Shown here: positions 1 through 9,422 of the stretch, piece after piece
Position numbering within the stretch: position 1 is the stretch's first letter
How the letters are laid out: the number at the start of each line of letters is the position of its first letter
NCBI GenBank assembly: GCA_964653655.1
Contig: CAZZHG010000018.1
Location: 1 to 64,000, forward strand
DNA: 64,000 nucleotides
Direction: 5' to 3'
Source of the DNA: CAZZHG01 sp964653655
GTDB lineage: Bacteria; Bdellovibrionota; FAC87; UBA2466
Made by a program: the position numbers and the translations under genes
The notes under the pieces: generated by a model
Seen by the model: only the letters and a program-made list of their open reading frames with translations
Database searches by the model: none
Told to the model about the DNA's origin: nothing

Positions 1-1720
1 GCCCGCCGGAGAAATATGATCCGTCGTGCACTTGCCTTTCGCCTTGAGAAGAAGCGGAAGGCTCTGGAAATCCTTGCCGTCCCATTTGGCGAAGGGCTTC
101 AGAAGCTGCAGGCGCTTGCTAGCGGGATCGACCCGAACGTCCACTTGGCTACCGTCGGCCGGTGGCTCGACGTAACCGCCGTCGGCCGTGATGAACCCGT
201 TCTTCGGAAGGTCCGGCGCCTTTTCGGGGGCCTTCAGCTTCACGCCGTTGATGGCGTCCTTCTCCGGATTGAAGGAGAGTTTTCCCGCGAGCCCGAGCGC
301 GATGACCACTTCGGGGCTTCCGATGAAGGAGAGCGTCTCCGGGTTGCCGTCGTTACGGGCGGGGAAGTTTCGGTTGAACGAACTGAGAATGGAGTTCGTC
401 TGTCCTTGCTTGATGTCGTGCCGTTTCCACTGACCGATGCAGGGACCACAAGCGTTGGCGAGTACCGACGCTCCGATGGCCTCCAAGGCCGCCATCTGGC
501 CGTCGCGCTTGATCGTCTCGTAAATCTGCGTGGAACCCGGGGAGACGAGAAGCGGAATATTGAGCTTCAGTCCGGCCGCTTTCGCCTGCTTCGCGACGTC
601 CGCCGCCCGGCAGATGTCCTCATACGAAGAGTTCGTGCAGCTGCCGATGAGAACCGCCGACAGAGTGTCGGGCCAGCCTTTGCTCTTCAGCTCCGCGCCG
701 AGGGCAGAGAGCGGACGGCAGGCGTCCGGCGAGTGCGGGCCCACGATCTGCGGTTCCAGCTTCGACAAGTCGATGTCGATGACCTGGTCGTAATATTTTT
801 CGGGGTTCTTTTCGACCTCGGGATCCGCCTGGAGCCAGGCCGCGTTCTTTTCGGCGAGCTCGGCGAGAAACGCGCGGTTCGTGCCGCGAAGGTAGCGAGC
901 CATCGGTTCATCGAAGGGAAACACGGAGGTCGTCGCTCCGAGCTCGGCCCCCATATTCGCAATCGTTCCCTTGCCGGTGCAGCTGATGGTGCGGGATCCG
1001 GGACCGAAGTACTCGATGATGCGGTTCGTGCCGCCTTTCACCGTGAGAATTCCGAGCAGTTTCAAAATCACGTCTTTCGGCGCGGTCCAGCCCTTCATCT
1101 CGCCGGTGAGCCGGACGCCGACGATTTTTGGATACTTCACTTCCCAAGGAAGCCCCGCCATCACGTCGACGGCGTCCGCGCCGCCGACCCCGATCGCGAG
1201 CATGCCGAGGCCGCCGCCGTTCGGGGTGTGAGAGTCGGTTCCGATGATGAGCCCGCCGGGAAACCCGTAATTCTCGAGCACCACCTGATGGATGATGCCG
1301 GAACCCGGTTTCCAGAATCCGATGCCGGCTTTCGCGCACGCCGTCTCGAGGAAGTCGTACACCTCGCGGTTCTCGTCGAGAGCCGTTCTCATGTCGCTAT
1401 TCGCGCCCTGCTCGGCCCGGATTAGATGGTCGCAGTGAACCGTCGTCGGCACCGCCGTCTGTTTGCGGCCCGCGCTGAGGTACTGAAGGATCGCCATCTG
1501 AGCCGTCGCGTCCTGCATGGCAACCCGGTCCGGATGGAGCTGCAAGATGCTTTCTCCCGGGTTCAGCACCTGCCCCTCGGGGTCATGCAAATGACCGAAG
1601 AGGATCTTCTCCGCCAGCGTGAGCTTGCGGTTCAGCCTCTTGGACACGCGGGTCGCACGGTCCTGGAGCTGTTGATAGGCTTTGACGACCATTTCTTTGC
1701 TTGTGGCGATTCGACTCATG
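1..1720 (-). CDS. acn: Aconitate hydratase, mitochondrial-type (3' end outside window)
   Basis: Interconverts citrate and isocitrate in the TCA cycle through a [4Fe-4S] cluster in the cytosol. About 573 residues are visible from the ATG at 1720; the C-terminal swivel domain lies beyond base 1. The sequence shows the aconitase signatures GTDSHTPN, IGSCTNSSYED and ANACGPCIGQW, which supply the three cluster cysteines, and the mitochondrial-type junction LLKPFAKWDGKDFQSLP followed by KGKCTTDHIS. This sets it apart from AcnB and from isopropylmalate dehydratase LeuC. The start is inferred from the family N-terminus; no good ribosome binding site is visible. It diverges from the outer membrane protein gene at 1792 and lies close to the sdh operon, so TCA genes cluster here. 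Confidence 0.95.
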
Positions 1721-1791
1721 ATGGCGGGAATTATCGATCTCGCGGCGTTGCCAGTCAATTTGTTGGCCGCTACTATTACCCTACCTTCCTT

Positions 1792-2646
1792 ATGAAACCC
1801 CTTTGGTTCACGGTCGCGGTACCCGCCACGGCACTTGCGATGGCGTTTGCGGCGCTTCCCGCGTTTGGCGGTGTCGGGGAGGAGGCTCCAACCACGACTT
1901 CCCCCCTCAATAATCCCCTGCTGACGGACCCGGACACGGCCCCGGCCCAGCCGGTAACTGAAAATCCTATCGCTCCGACCCCCGCGAAAGTCGAAACGCA
2001 GCCCGAAACCCCTCCCCCGGCCCCCGTTCAAGAGGTGGCGCCCCCGGCCCAGCCCGAAACCCCGCCCGTCCAGACGGAGATCGCGCCGGTCCAGGCGGAA
2101 CCGCCGGCTCAGCCCGCGCCCGAGCCCGTTCAAACTTTTCAGGCCCCGCCTCCGGCTCCTGCCGGCGAAAAGGGACTAGATTGGTCCGCAAGCGCGGCAC
2201 TCGTGACCCCGCTCATGGGGAACACCTACGACAGCTTCCTTAAAAGCTTTGGTCTGCAGGCGCTGACTTCCGTCGCCCTGCCGCAATCCAACCCGAACTT
2301 TTCCCTGCGCGTGGAAGGCGGCTTCGGCTTCATGTTCTCGAAATTTTCCTCTTCCTTCGCCGGCTTCAACCATGTGCACTTCGATTTTCCTCTCCGGCTC
2401 CGGCTCCTCTATCCCCTGAACGACAAGGGCCTGATCGGAGAAGCGTACGCGGGGGCGGTGCTGCGGTTCTTCCAGTACAACGACGATCCCCGGATTCTCG
2501 GCGGTCCCCTCTATAAGAACACCACCGGGGTGTTCAATCCGGACATCGGCGTCGGAGTCAGCCTTCCCTTCGGGGCGAAGTGGAAAGCCCGGGCGATGCT
2601 GAGCCTCGTCTATTTCACGTTGGGCGCCGAATACTCCTTCCAATAG
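1792..2646 (+). CDS. Secreted outer-membrane beta-barrel-like protein with Pro-rich linker
   Basis: Function unknown; probably an outer membrane protein. The 284-residue product has a signal peptide (about residues 1-26, ending around PAFG). A long Pro/Glu/Gln/Ala-rich low-complexity linker follows (about 30-120). The C-terminal part of about 160 residues has alternating aromatic and hydrophobic strands typical of small outer membrane beta barrels and ends YSFQ. The start at 1792 was chosen because it opens directly into the signal peptide, although the frame is open further upstream. It diverges from aconitase with 71 bp between them. It precedes sdhC by 61 bp, which holds a 6-bp inverted repeat (TTAGGA 2657-2662 / TCCTAA 2672-2677) of unknown role. 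The family is not recognised by name. Confidence 0.8.
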   Translation: MKPLWFTVAVPATALAMAFAALPAFGGVGEEAPTTTSPLNNPLLTDPDTAPAQPVTENPIAPTPAKVETQPETPPPAPVQEVAPPAQPETPPVQTEIAPVQAEPPAQPAPEPVQTFQAPPPAPAGEKGLDWSASAALVTPLMGNTYDSFLKSFGLQALTSVALPQSNPNFSLRVEGGFGFMFSKFSSSFAGFNHVHFDFPLRLRLLYPLNDKGLIGEAYAGAVLRFFQYNDDPRILGGPLYKNTTGVFNPDIGVGVSLPFGAKWKARAMLSLVYFTLGAEYSFQ

Positions 2647-2707
2647 GAGTTCCCATTTAGGAAATCTTGTGTCCTAATAGGAGCGAAATTTTTTTGGGCA
2701 TTCAACC

Positions 2708-3373
2708 GTGAAAAATTCCTTTCTCTGCTCGACCATCGGACGCAAGGCCCTCGTGGCTCTCTCTGGCATCGGCGTATCGGGGTTCGCCCTGATGCACATG
2801 TCCGGCAACCTGATCCTTTTCGCCGGACCGGAGGCCTACAACAAATATTGCTACCAGCTGACGCATAACAAGATCTTCGCCTACACGGGTGAGGTCATCC
2901 TCGCGGCGCTCTTCCTGGTCCACATCATCGGGGCGCTGTCGCTCGCCAACGACAACCGCAAAGCGCGAGGCGTGAAACCGGCGAGCTCCGGCAGCGGCGC
3001 GAAACAAGCGAGCTTCGCTTCCCGCTCGATGGTCTACACGGGCCTGCTGGTTCTCGTATTTCTCGTGTGGCATCTGAAATCCTTCCGGTTCGGCCCCGAG
3101 ACCACCGTCGTTTACGACGGCATCGAGATGCGGGACATCTACTCGCTGGTCGCCCACGAGTTCACGGAGCTCGGGGAAGTCATCTTCTACGTTTTCTCGG
3201 TGCTTGTTCTCGGCCTTCACTTGAGCCACGGCGTTTCGGCGCTTTTTCAGACTTTGGGCTACACGACTTCCAAGGATTGCCGTTTCCGTTGCCTTGCCAA
3301 GGGATTCGCGCTTCTGGTCGCCGGCGGCTTCATAAGCCAGCCCCTCTATCTCTACTTCAAAGGAGGGAACTGA
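2708..3373 (+). CDS. sdhC: Succinate dehydrogenase cytochrome b558 subunit
   Basis: Membrane anchor of succinate:quinone oxidoreductase, belonging to the single-subunit, two-haem b558 type known from Bacillus, epsilonproteobacteria and Bdellovibrio. The 221 residues form about five membrane segments. Candidate haem-ligand histidines sit in HMSGNL (His30), FLVHIIG, VWHLKSF and HLSHGVSAL. The start is a GTG; upstream there is only an AGGAG some 24 bases away. The stop is one base before the sdhA ATG. Enzymes of this class usually work with menaquinone, which is inference for this organism. Confidence 0.92.
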   Translation: MKNSFLCSTIGRKALVALSGIGVSGFALMHMSGNLILFAGPEAYNKYCYQLTHNKIFAYTGEVILAALFLVHIIGALSLANDNRKARGVKPASSGSGAKQASFASRSMVYTGLLVLVFLVWHLKSFRFGPETTVVYDGIEMRDIYSLVAHEFTELGEVIFYVFSVLVLGLHLSHGVSALFQTLGYTTSKDCRFRCLAKGFALLVAGGFISQPLYLYFKGGN

Positions 3374-3374
3374 C

Positions 3375-5318
3375 ATGGCGGAGACAAAAGCCCCATCCTC
3401 CGGCGGTAAACTGAATTCCAACTGCCCGTCCGGCCCCATCGAGAAGGCCTGGACCACGCGCAAGTTCGAGAACAAGCTCGTGGCGCCGTCGAACCGGCGT
3501 AAGCACAAGGTGATTGTGGTCGGCTCGGGTCTCGCCGGCGGCGCTTGCGCCGCGACCCTCGGCGAGCAGGGCTACTCGGTGAAGTGCTTCACCTTCCACG
3601 ACAGCCCCCGCCGCGCTCACTCCATCGCCGCCCAGGGCGGCATCAACGCGGCCAAGAATTATCAGAACGACGGCGACTCCATTTACCGTCTGTTCTACGA
3701 CACGGTGAAAGGCGGGGATTTTCGCGCGCGCGAAGCGAACGTCTACCGGCTCGCGGAACTTTCGGTGAACATCATCGACCAATGCGTCGCCCAGGGCGTG
3801 CCCTTCGCCCGCGAGTACGGCGGAACGCTCACCAACCGCTCCTTCGGCGGCGCGCAGGTGTCGCGTACGTTCTATGCCCGAGGCCAGACCGGCCAGCAGC
3901 TGCTGCTCGGCGCGTACAGCGCGCTGATGCGCCAGGTGGGATCGAAGTCCGTGGAGCTTTTCCCGCGCCACGAGATGCTGGATCTCATCGTCGCCGATGG
4001 CAAAGCCCGCGGCATCGTCGCGAGAAACCTCATCACCGGCGAAATCACGACTCACACCGCGGACGCGGTGGTGCTTGCGACCGGCGGCTACGGCAACGTG
4101 TTCTTTCTTTCGACCAACGCGAAGAAATCCAACGCCACCGCCATCTGGCGCGCTCACAAGCGCGGCGCCTTCTTCGCCAACCCCTGTTTCACGCAGATCC
4201 ACCCGACTTGCGTTCCGGTCTCGGGCGATCACCAGTCGAAGCTTACTCTGATGTCCGAGTCCCTTCGCAACGACGGCCGCGTGTGGGTCCCGAAGAAAAA
4301 GGGCGACAAGCGCCCGGCCAACCAGATTCCAATCGAAGAGCGCGACTACTACCTCGAGCGCCGGTACCCGAGCTTCGGCAACCTCGTCCCCCGGGACGTG
4401 GCGAGCCGCGCGGCGAAGGTCATGTGCGACGAAGGCTACGGCGTCGGCGCCTCCGGCCTCAGCGTTTACTTGGATTTCGCCGACGCCATCAAACGCCTCG
4501 GCGAGCCCACTATTCGCGCGCGCTACGGCAACCTTTTCCAGATGTACGACAAGATCACCGCGGAAGATCCTTATAAGCTTCCGATGCGCATCTACCCCGC
4601 CGTCCACTACGTGATGGGCGGCCTGTGGGTCGACTACAATCTGATGAGCACCATCCCGGGCCTTTTCGTCGCGGGAGAGGCGAACTTCTCGGACCACGGC
4701 GCGAACCGCCTCGGCGCTTCGGCGCTGATGCAGGGGCTGGCCGACGGTTACTTCGTTTTGCCCTACACGCTGGGCAACTACATCGCGTCTTCGAATTTGA
4801 AGCCCCTAGACGCGAACGGGCCCGAAGCGAAGGGCACTTCGGCCGAAACCCAGGGCATGGTCGACAAGCTTCTCAAGATCAAGGGCAAGCAGCCCGCCGA
4901 TGTTCTCCACCGCCGTCTCGGCAAGATCATGTGGGACAATTGCGGCATGGGCCGCACGGAAGAAGGCCTCAAGCGCGGAATCCAGGAGATCGCGAAGCTT
5001 CGCGAGGAGTTCTGGAACGACTTGAGCCTTCCCGGCGAAGCCAACCGCTGGAACGCGGAGCTCGAGAACGCCGGCCGGGTCGCCGACTACATGGAGCTCG
5101 GAGAGCTCATGTGCCGGGACGCTCTGGAGCGCAAGGAATCCTGCGGCGGCCATTTCCGCGAAGAGATGCAGACGCCCGAAGGCGAAGCGCTCCGCGATGA
5201 CGATAAATTCTGTCACGTCGCCGCTTGGGAGTTTTCCGGAGCGGGTAAAGCCGAGGTCCGGCACACGGAGCCGCTCAAGTTCGACAACGTGCACCTCACC
5301 CAGAGGAGCTACAAATGA
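3375..5318 (+). CDS. sdhA: Succinate dehydrogenase flavoprotein subunit
   Basis: Catalytic subunit that oxidises succinate to fumarate and passes electrons to SdhB. The 647 residues show the dinucleotide-binding GSGLAGGACA near residue 40, the covalent FAD site AHSIAAQGG (His82), and the active-site stretch QIHPTC (His276). The C-terminal region carries HRLGKIMWDNCG and the mixed helical domain. A strong AGGAGG lies just before the ATG, inside the end of sdhC, and the 3' end overlaps sdhB by ATGA, so the three subunits are translationally coupled. The length and motifs fit the b558-type enzymes, which are longer than E. coli SdhA. Confidence 0.96.
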   Translation: MAETKAPSSGGKLNSNCPSGPIEKAWTTRKFENKLVAPSNRRKHKVIVVGSGLAGGACAATLGEQGYSVKCFTFHDSPRRAHSIAAQGGINAAKNYQNDGDSIYRLFYDTVKGGDFRAREANVYRLAELSVNIIDQCVAQGVPFAREYGGTLTNRSFGGAQVSRTFYARGQTGQQLLLGAYSALMRQVGSKSVELFPRHEMLDLIVADGKARGIVARNLITGEITTHTADAVVLATGGYGNVFFLSTNAKKSNATAIWRAHKRGAFFANPCFTQIHPTCVPVSGDHQSKLTLMSESLRNDGRVWVPKKKGDKRPANQIPIEERDYYLERRYPSFGNLVPRDVASRAAKVMCDEGYGVGASGLSVYLDFADAIKRLGEPTIRARYGNLFQMYDKITAEDPYKLPMRIYPAVHYVMGGLWVDYNLMSTIPGLFVAGEANFSDHGANRLGASALMQGLADGYFVLPYTLGNYIASSNLKPLDANGPEAKGTSAETQGMVDKLLKIKGKQPADVLHRRLGKIMWDNCGMGRTEEGLKRGIQEIAKLREEFWNDLSLPGEANRWNAELENAGRVADYMELGELMCRDALERKESCGGHFREEMQTPEGEALRDDDKFCHVAAWEFSGAGKAEVRHTEPLKFDNVHLTQRSYK

Positions 5319-6061
5319 AGCTCAAGCTCAAGATTTGGCGCCAACCGGGACCGACGGCCGAGGGGAAATTCGTCGATTATTCGCTCGATCACGTTTCCGA
5401 GGACATGTCGTTTCTCGAAATGCTCGACATTTTGAACATCGACCTGGTCGCGAAGCAGCAGGATCCGGTCGCTTTCGACCACGACTGCCGAGAAGGCATC
5501 TGCGGCTCGTGCTCCATGATGATCAACGGCAACGCCCATGGCCCGGACACGGGCACGGCCACCTGCCAGCTCCACATGCGCCGGTTCAAGGACGGGGACT
5601 CGCTCACCATCGAGCCGTGGCGCGCAAAAGCTTTTCCGATCGTGCGCGATCTCGTCACCGACCGCTCGGCCTTCGACAAGATCATCGCGGCCGGCGGATT
5701 CATTTCGGTGAATACCGGCAACGCCCCCGAGGCGAACGCGGCGCCGATTGGCTACGATCGCTCGGAAAGCGCGATGGATTCCGCCGCCTGTATCGGCTGC
5801 GGAGCCTGCGTGGCTTCCTGCAAAAATGGTTCGGCGATGTTGTTTGTCGCGGCGAAAGTCTCGCACCTCGCGAAACTGCCGCAGGGCCAGCCCGAGCGTT
5901 CGCGCCGGGTGAAAGCCATGGTTCAAACCATGGACGAGGCGGGATTCGGCGCTTGCTCGAACACGGGCTCCTGCGAGGCCGCGTGCCCGAAGGAAATCTC
6001 GCTGAAAAACATCGCCCAGCTGAACCGCGAGCTGTTCCGCTCGAAGTTCTGCCCGGGCTGA
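5315..6061 (+). CDS. sdhB: Succinate dehydrogenase iron-sulfur subunit
   Basis: Electron-transfer subunit that joins SdhA to the membrane cytochrome. The 248 residues contain the N-terminal ferredoxin-like [2Fe-2S] motif CREGICGSC (Cys58, 63, 66) with a fourth cysteine in ATCQ. The [4Fe-4S] motif CIGCGACVASC starts at Cys159, and the [3Fe-4S] set is in CSNTGSCEAACP (from Cys214). All cluster ligands are present. It overlaps sdhA by four bases. It ends five bases from the convergent nucleotidyltransferase gene, and no hairpin terminator can be seen between them. Confidence 0.96.
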   Translation: MKLKLKIWRQPGPTAEGKFVDYSLDHVSEDMSFLEMLDILNIDLVAKQQDPVAFDHDCREGICGSCSMMINGNAHGPDTGTATCQLHMRRFKDGDSLTIEPWRAKAFPIVRDLVTDRSAFDKIIAAGGFISVNTGNAPEANAAPIGYDRSESAMDSAACIGCGACVASCKNGSAMLFVAAKVSHLAKLPQGQPERSRRVKAMVQTMDEAGFGACSNTGSCEAACPKEISLKNIAQLNRELFRSKFCPG

Positions 6062-6066
6062 TCTTT

Positions 6067-6888
6067 CTACTTGTCCCCTAGTAACCAGCCGAACCCCATG
6101 GCGCGGACCATGGGAAGAGCTATAGCGGCTTGTCCATCTTGCTCGAGACGTTTCAGGGCGGTGGCCCATCTCTTCTTGTCGTGGGGCTTTCGGTCCTCGG
6201 CGAGCTTTTGAAAGGGCTCACGGATATCGTCGGGAACCGTGGTCAATCCGTACCGGATGAGACCACGGGCAACCCGCAATGCCTGAACCGCCGGGTCTCT
6301 TTCCACTTCGATCCAGCGGATCACCCGGGGCTCGCGCTTTCGCCAGTCCTCGTAGCCGCCGGCTTCGTCGCGGATGATTTTGCGCTCGATGAGATTGTCG
6401 AGCGTCCCCCGCACGATCTCGCGGACGGCTTCCTCGAGAGACATGTCTTCGAGGCGAATCTTCACCGTGTCGCTGGAGAAGATCCCGTTCAGGGGGATTT
6501 CCGCCCGCGAGTGGTAGACGGTAAGATCGAGGACGTTGCCGTCCTTCACGAAATTCATTCCCCAGCCGGCCAGATAGTTGTACCGCTCGGAAGCCGGTAG
6601 GCGGGGATTCGCGCGGATGTGGGTGGTCACTCCCGCATGATCGAGCGTTCCGACCTCGGGGCCCTCCAGGAAAGCGGCGAGATCCCTCGCCTCCGCTTCA
6701 CTCACCTGCTTGCCGTAGATGAGGTACACGTCGAGATCCCGAAGCGAGAGGGGCTTTTTCTCCCACACGGCGTCGAGAATGCCGATGGAAGCCGAGCCGC
6801 CCACGAAAAGCTCGTCGAAGCCCCGTTCGGCGAGCCGTTCCTGAAGCGGATCGAGGCGCCGGGACAACGCAATCAAATCATTTTGCAA
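6067..6888 (-). CDS. Nucleotidyltransferase-fold protein
   Basis: Cytosolic protein of 273 residues with a nucleotidyltransferase superfamily signature near the N-terminus: GGSASIG (from about residue 30) followed by LRDLDVYLIYG, which is the G-S plus DxD pattern for metal and NTP binding. The substrate is unknown; the family includes tRNA nucleotidyltransferases and antibiotic-modifying enzymes. The rest is helical and rich in charged residues, without a recognised domain. The start overlaps the end of the MFS transporter gene by 11 bases, so the two are probably co-transcribed. A CCA-adding role is unlikely because the length and the C-terminal part do not fit. Confidence 0.75.
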   Translation of the reverse strand: MQNDLIALSRRLDPLQERLAERGFDELFVGGSASIGILDAVWEKKPLSLRDLDVYLIYGKQVSEAEARDLAAFLEGPEVGTLDHAGVTTHIRANPRLPASERYNYLAGWGMNFVKDGNVLDLTVYHSRAEIPLNGIFSSDTVKIRLEDMSLEEAVREIVRGTLDNLIERKIIRDEAGGYEDWRKREPRVIRWIEVERDPAVQALRVARGLIRYGLTTVPDDIREPFQKLAEDRKPHDKKRWATALKRLEQDGQAAIALPMVRAMGFGWLLGDK

Positions 6889-8104
6889 CGGCTACCTCCC
6901 CTTCGAAACTATCGTATCGTCTTAGGCGCGGAAAGAGCGCTCCCCATAGAACGGCGACCACGATGGTTCCCACTCCGCCAAAAATAACCGAGGGAACGGT
7001 TCCCATCCAAGACGCCATGAGCCCGGACTCGAATTCTCCGAGCTGATTCGAGCTGATGTTGCACACCTGGCTTACGGAGCTCACCCTGCCCCGCATTTCG
7101 GGAGGCGTGTTCACTTGAATGAGCGTCTGGCGGATGATGACGCTGACCACGTTGAAGCATCCGATCGCGAACAACGCGAGCAGCGTGAGAGCGAAGTTCC
7201 GTGAGAGCGCGAACACCACCGTCGCCACGCCGAATCCGCTTACCGTCCCGAGCAGTTTCCAGCCCACGTTTTTTCCGACGGGCCGAAAGCCCAGATAAAG
7301 AGCCATCATTAGAGAGCCCAGGGCCGGTGCGGCTCGAAGCACTCCCAGTCCTTGAGGACCGACGTGCAGGATATCGGTTGCGAAAACCGGAAGCAGAGCG
7401 ACCGCGCCTCCAAGCAGCACGGCGAACAGATCGAGCGTCAATACGCCGAGGAGCAATTTCTCCTTCACGACGTAGACGAGGCCCGCGAAGAAATTTTCCA
7501 TCGTCAGCGCTCCAGCGGTTCCCGGCTTGTGCGCCACTTCAAGCCCCAGCACCGAGATCAGCGCAAGAGCGTAAAGCACCGCCGCCGTCAGAAGCACTCC
7601 GCTACCCCCAGCGAAAGATACGTAGAGCACTCCCGCGGCCGAAGGACCGACGACGTTGGCGACCTGCTTTACCGACGACGTCCACGCGACGGCCTTCGGA
7701 AAAACGGCGCGCGAGACGAGCTGAGGAAGGAGCGCCGCCGCGGAAGGCGCGTCGAGGGCGCGGGCGATGCCAATCCAAACGAGAATTCCGAAGAGCGGCG
7801 CGGTCGAGGCGATGCTCGAAAAGGCGAAAGCGAGGCCAAGCACCGCAAGCAGCAGCCCCGAGTAAGTCGCGGCCAGCACGTAGCGCCTGTCGTATCTGTC
7901 GGCGATGGGGCCGCTGAAAAAGGAGGCGGCAAGCGCCGGCAAGAACTGCACGAGCCCGACGTAGCCGAGCTGCAGGGGATCGCGGGTCATCTCGTAAATC
8001 CGCCAGCTCAGCGCGAGCGACACCATCTGCAGGGCGCAGACGGTGAGAAACTGGGCGGCCTGAAACCGCCGGTAGTTGCGAAGCTCCGCCGGGGCGAAAT
8101 TCAT
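6878..8104 (-). CDS. MFS transporter, exporter-like
   Basis: Inner membrane major facilitator of 408 residues with about 12 hydrophobic segments. The inter-helix loop motif GPIADRYDRRYV sits after the second segment (about residues 65-76), and PPEMRGRVSS lies in the second half. This pattern resembles the MFS_3 group (EntS-like exporters of siderophores and drugs); the substrate cannot be told. It diverges from the TauD-type dioxygenase across 193 bp that contain a perfect CRP-type site. It is followed by the overlapping nucleotidyltransferase gene. Confidence 0.88.
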   Translation of the reverse strand: MNFAPAELRNYRRFQAAQFLTVCALQMVSLALSWRIYEMTRDPLQLGYVGLVQFLPALAASFFSGPIADRYDRRYVLAATYSGLLLAVLGLAFAFSSIASTAPLFGILVWIGIARALDAPSAAALLPQLVSRAVFPKAVAWTSSVKQVANVVGPSAAGVLYVSFAGGSGVLLTAAVLYALALISVLGLEVAHKPGTAGALTMENFFAGLVYVVKEKLLLGVLTLDLFAVLLGGAVALLPVFATDILHVGPQGLGVLRAAPALGSLMMALYLGFRPVGKNVGWKLLGTVSGFGVATVVFALSRNFALTLLALFAIGCFNVVSVIIRQTLIQVNTPPEMRGRVSSVSQVCNISSNQLGEFESGLMASWMGTVPSVIFGGVGTIVVAVLWGALFPRLRRYDSFEGEVAVAK

Positions 8105-8150
8105 AAAGAGCGACTTTCTAACACATGACGTTGGGCGTTAAAACCGCCTG

Positions 8151-8166
8151 TGTGACATCGATCACA
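8151..8166. promoter_or_regulatory. Candidate CRP/FNR-family operator
   Basis: TGTGACATCGATCACA is an exact match to the TGTGA-N6-TCACA consensus of Escherichia coli CRP and is fully palindromic. It lies 46 bp before the MFS start and 131 bp before the dioxygenase start, so it could control either or both divergent genes. That a CRP-like regulator exists in this organism and binds here is inference. Confidence 0.6.
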
Positions 8167-8297
8167 GCCAGCTCGTTTACAACACCTCAATTCCATTAGC
8201 CTAATTCAGTGAACACACGCGGCATAGCATTCTTCGCTCCTCCATTGCCGTGCCGCGCGTAGGATGCGACTCCAGTTGAACGTGACGCAGGAGTCAA

Positions 8298-9236
8298 ATG
8301 CGCCTTAGCTCTCTACAATCCGCCGATCAGAACACTTCCCAGATTTTCTCCGTGAAAAGCGCGGGCGAGTTTCGCGCCCGCATCGAAACTTTGTACCGTC
8401 TGGTGGAAAACCGCGGTTTCGCGATCGTTCGCGCCTGGGACACGGCTCCCGAAACGCTCACCTATATCGCCGGCCACTTCGGCCGGATTCAGCGCCATCC
8501 GAAAGCCGACGCCACAGGCGTCGTCACGGTCCGGCCCGAGCGGCAGAGGGGCGAAGGTTTCGAGCGAAACGTCAGCAAGACTTCCGCGGAGTTTCAGCTG
8601 CACACCGACGGCTCTTTCATCGACGGCGTCGTCCCCGTGGGCGACTCCCTATACCGCACTGGACCTCCGTGCCTCTTTCTCCTCCAGTGCGTAACGCCGG
8701 CGGAGGAAGGCGGAACCTCGGTACTCGTGGATACGCAGGAGGCGCTCGCCGCTCTCCGGGAAGAGGCCCCCTACGAAGCGCGGCTCGCGACCGAAGCGAG
8801 GGTGCTCACTTATTTCGGCGGCGATCAGACCGCCATGGACTTTCCGCTTTTCGAGCGCCAATCGTCGGGCGCGTACCGAGTGCGCTTCCGGGCGGATCTC
8901 GCCGCCGTCGCCCCCTGGGCGAAGGACGCGATTCGCAAGATAGTGGACGAGTATTTTCTCAGCGGCCGGTTCGCGGTCCGCTTTCAGCTGGAGGCGGGAG
9001 ACATTCTCGTCGTGGACAACCAGCGGATGATTCACGGCCGGGACGCCATCGCACTCGGTTGCGGAGGCGCGGCCCGCACGCTCCGCCGGACTTGGATCTG
9101 GGATGAAGCGAACCGCAAGATAGCAACGCTCGCGAGCTCACCCGCGCGCGGGTACGTCTCGCCGGCGATGGAACAATACACGCCGATCGACAATGAGCTC
9201 CGATCCCGTCTCTTGGCACTCGGCGTGAAGCTCTAA
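8298..9236 (+). CDS. TauD/TfdA-family Fe(II)/2-oxoglutarate dioxygenase
   Basis: Probable non-haem iron oxygenase of 312 residues, coupling oxidation of a substrate to decarboxylation of 2-oxoglutarate. The metal triad is visible as HTDG (His102, Asp104) and the distal His246 in QRMIHGRDA. An arginine in RRTWIWDE is positioned to bind 2-oxoglutarate. The family includes taurine and clavaminate-type oxygenases; the substrate is unknown. A good GGAG lies before the ATG. The divergent MFS gene and the shared CRP-type site suggest a link, for instance synthesis or modification of a small molecule together with its export. That link is inference. Confidence 0.85.
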   Translation: MRLSSLQSADQNTSQIFSVKSAGEFRARIETLYRLVENRGFAIVRAWDTAPETLTYIAGHFGRIQRHPKADATGVVTVRPERQRGEGFERNVSKTSAEFQLHTDGSFIDGVVPVGDSLYRTGPPCLFLLQCVTPAEEGGTSVLVDTQEALAALREEAPYEARLATEARVLTYFGGDQTAMDFPLFERQSSGAYRVRFRADLAAVAPWAKDAIRKIVDEYFLSGRFAVRFQLEAGDILVVDNQRMIHGRDAIALGCGGAARTLRRTWIWDEANRKIATLASSPARGYVSPAMEQYTPIDNELRSRLLALGVKL

Positions 9237-9306
9237 TCCTGCCCTGGCCCGAATGTGAAGATTTCCATTTAACCCTTTAATATCAGGCCACTATTGTGCC
9301 GTATTC

Positions 9307-9335
9307 TTGCGGTCTTCGCTTCCTCGCCTTATATT
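9307..9335 (+). promoter_or_regulatory. Candidate sigma-70 promoter for lipoprotein/SUMF1 operon
   Basis: TTGCGG and TATATT are separated by 17 bp, 88 bp upstream of the lipoprotein start. The -10 matches the consensus in five of six positions; the -35 is weak. Confidence 0.4.
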
Positions 9336-9422
9336 GATCTGAGGTGGTCCCTCCACCCAGGGGCGTGCGCCCCGCCTGATTCCTTCCCCGATCTCACCAA
9401 GCCACAGTCAGGAGTGCCTCGA

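Noticed and set aside
16..1425. 470-codon open frame on the plus strand opposite aconitase
   Set aside because: The minus strand encodes unmistakable aconitase motifs over the same bases; the plus frame has Arg/Asp-rich antisense composition.
3357..4697. 446-codon open frame opposite sdhA
   Set aside because: Antisense to a complete and unambiguous sdhA.
6067..6888. tRNA CCA-adding enzyme as identity of the nucleotidyltransferase-like gene
   Set aside because: The N-terminal motif fits the superfamily, but length and C-terminal part do not match CCA-adding enzymes.
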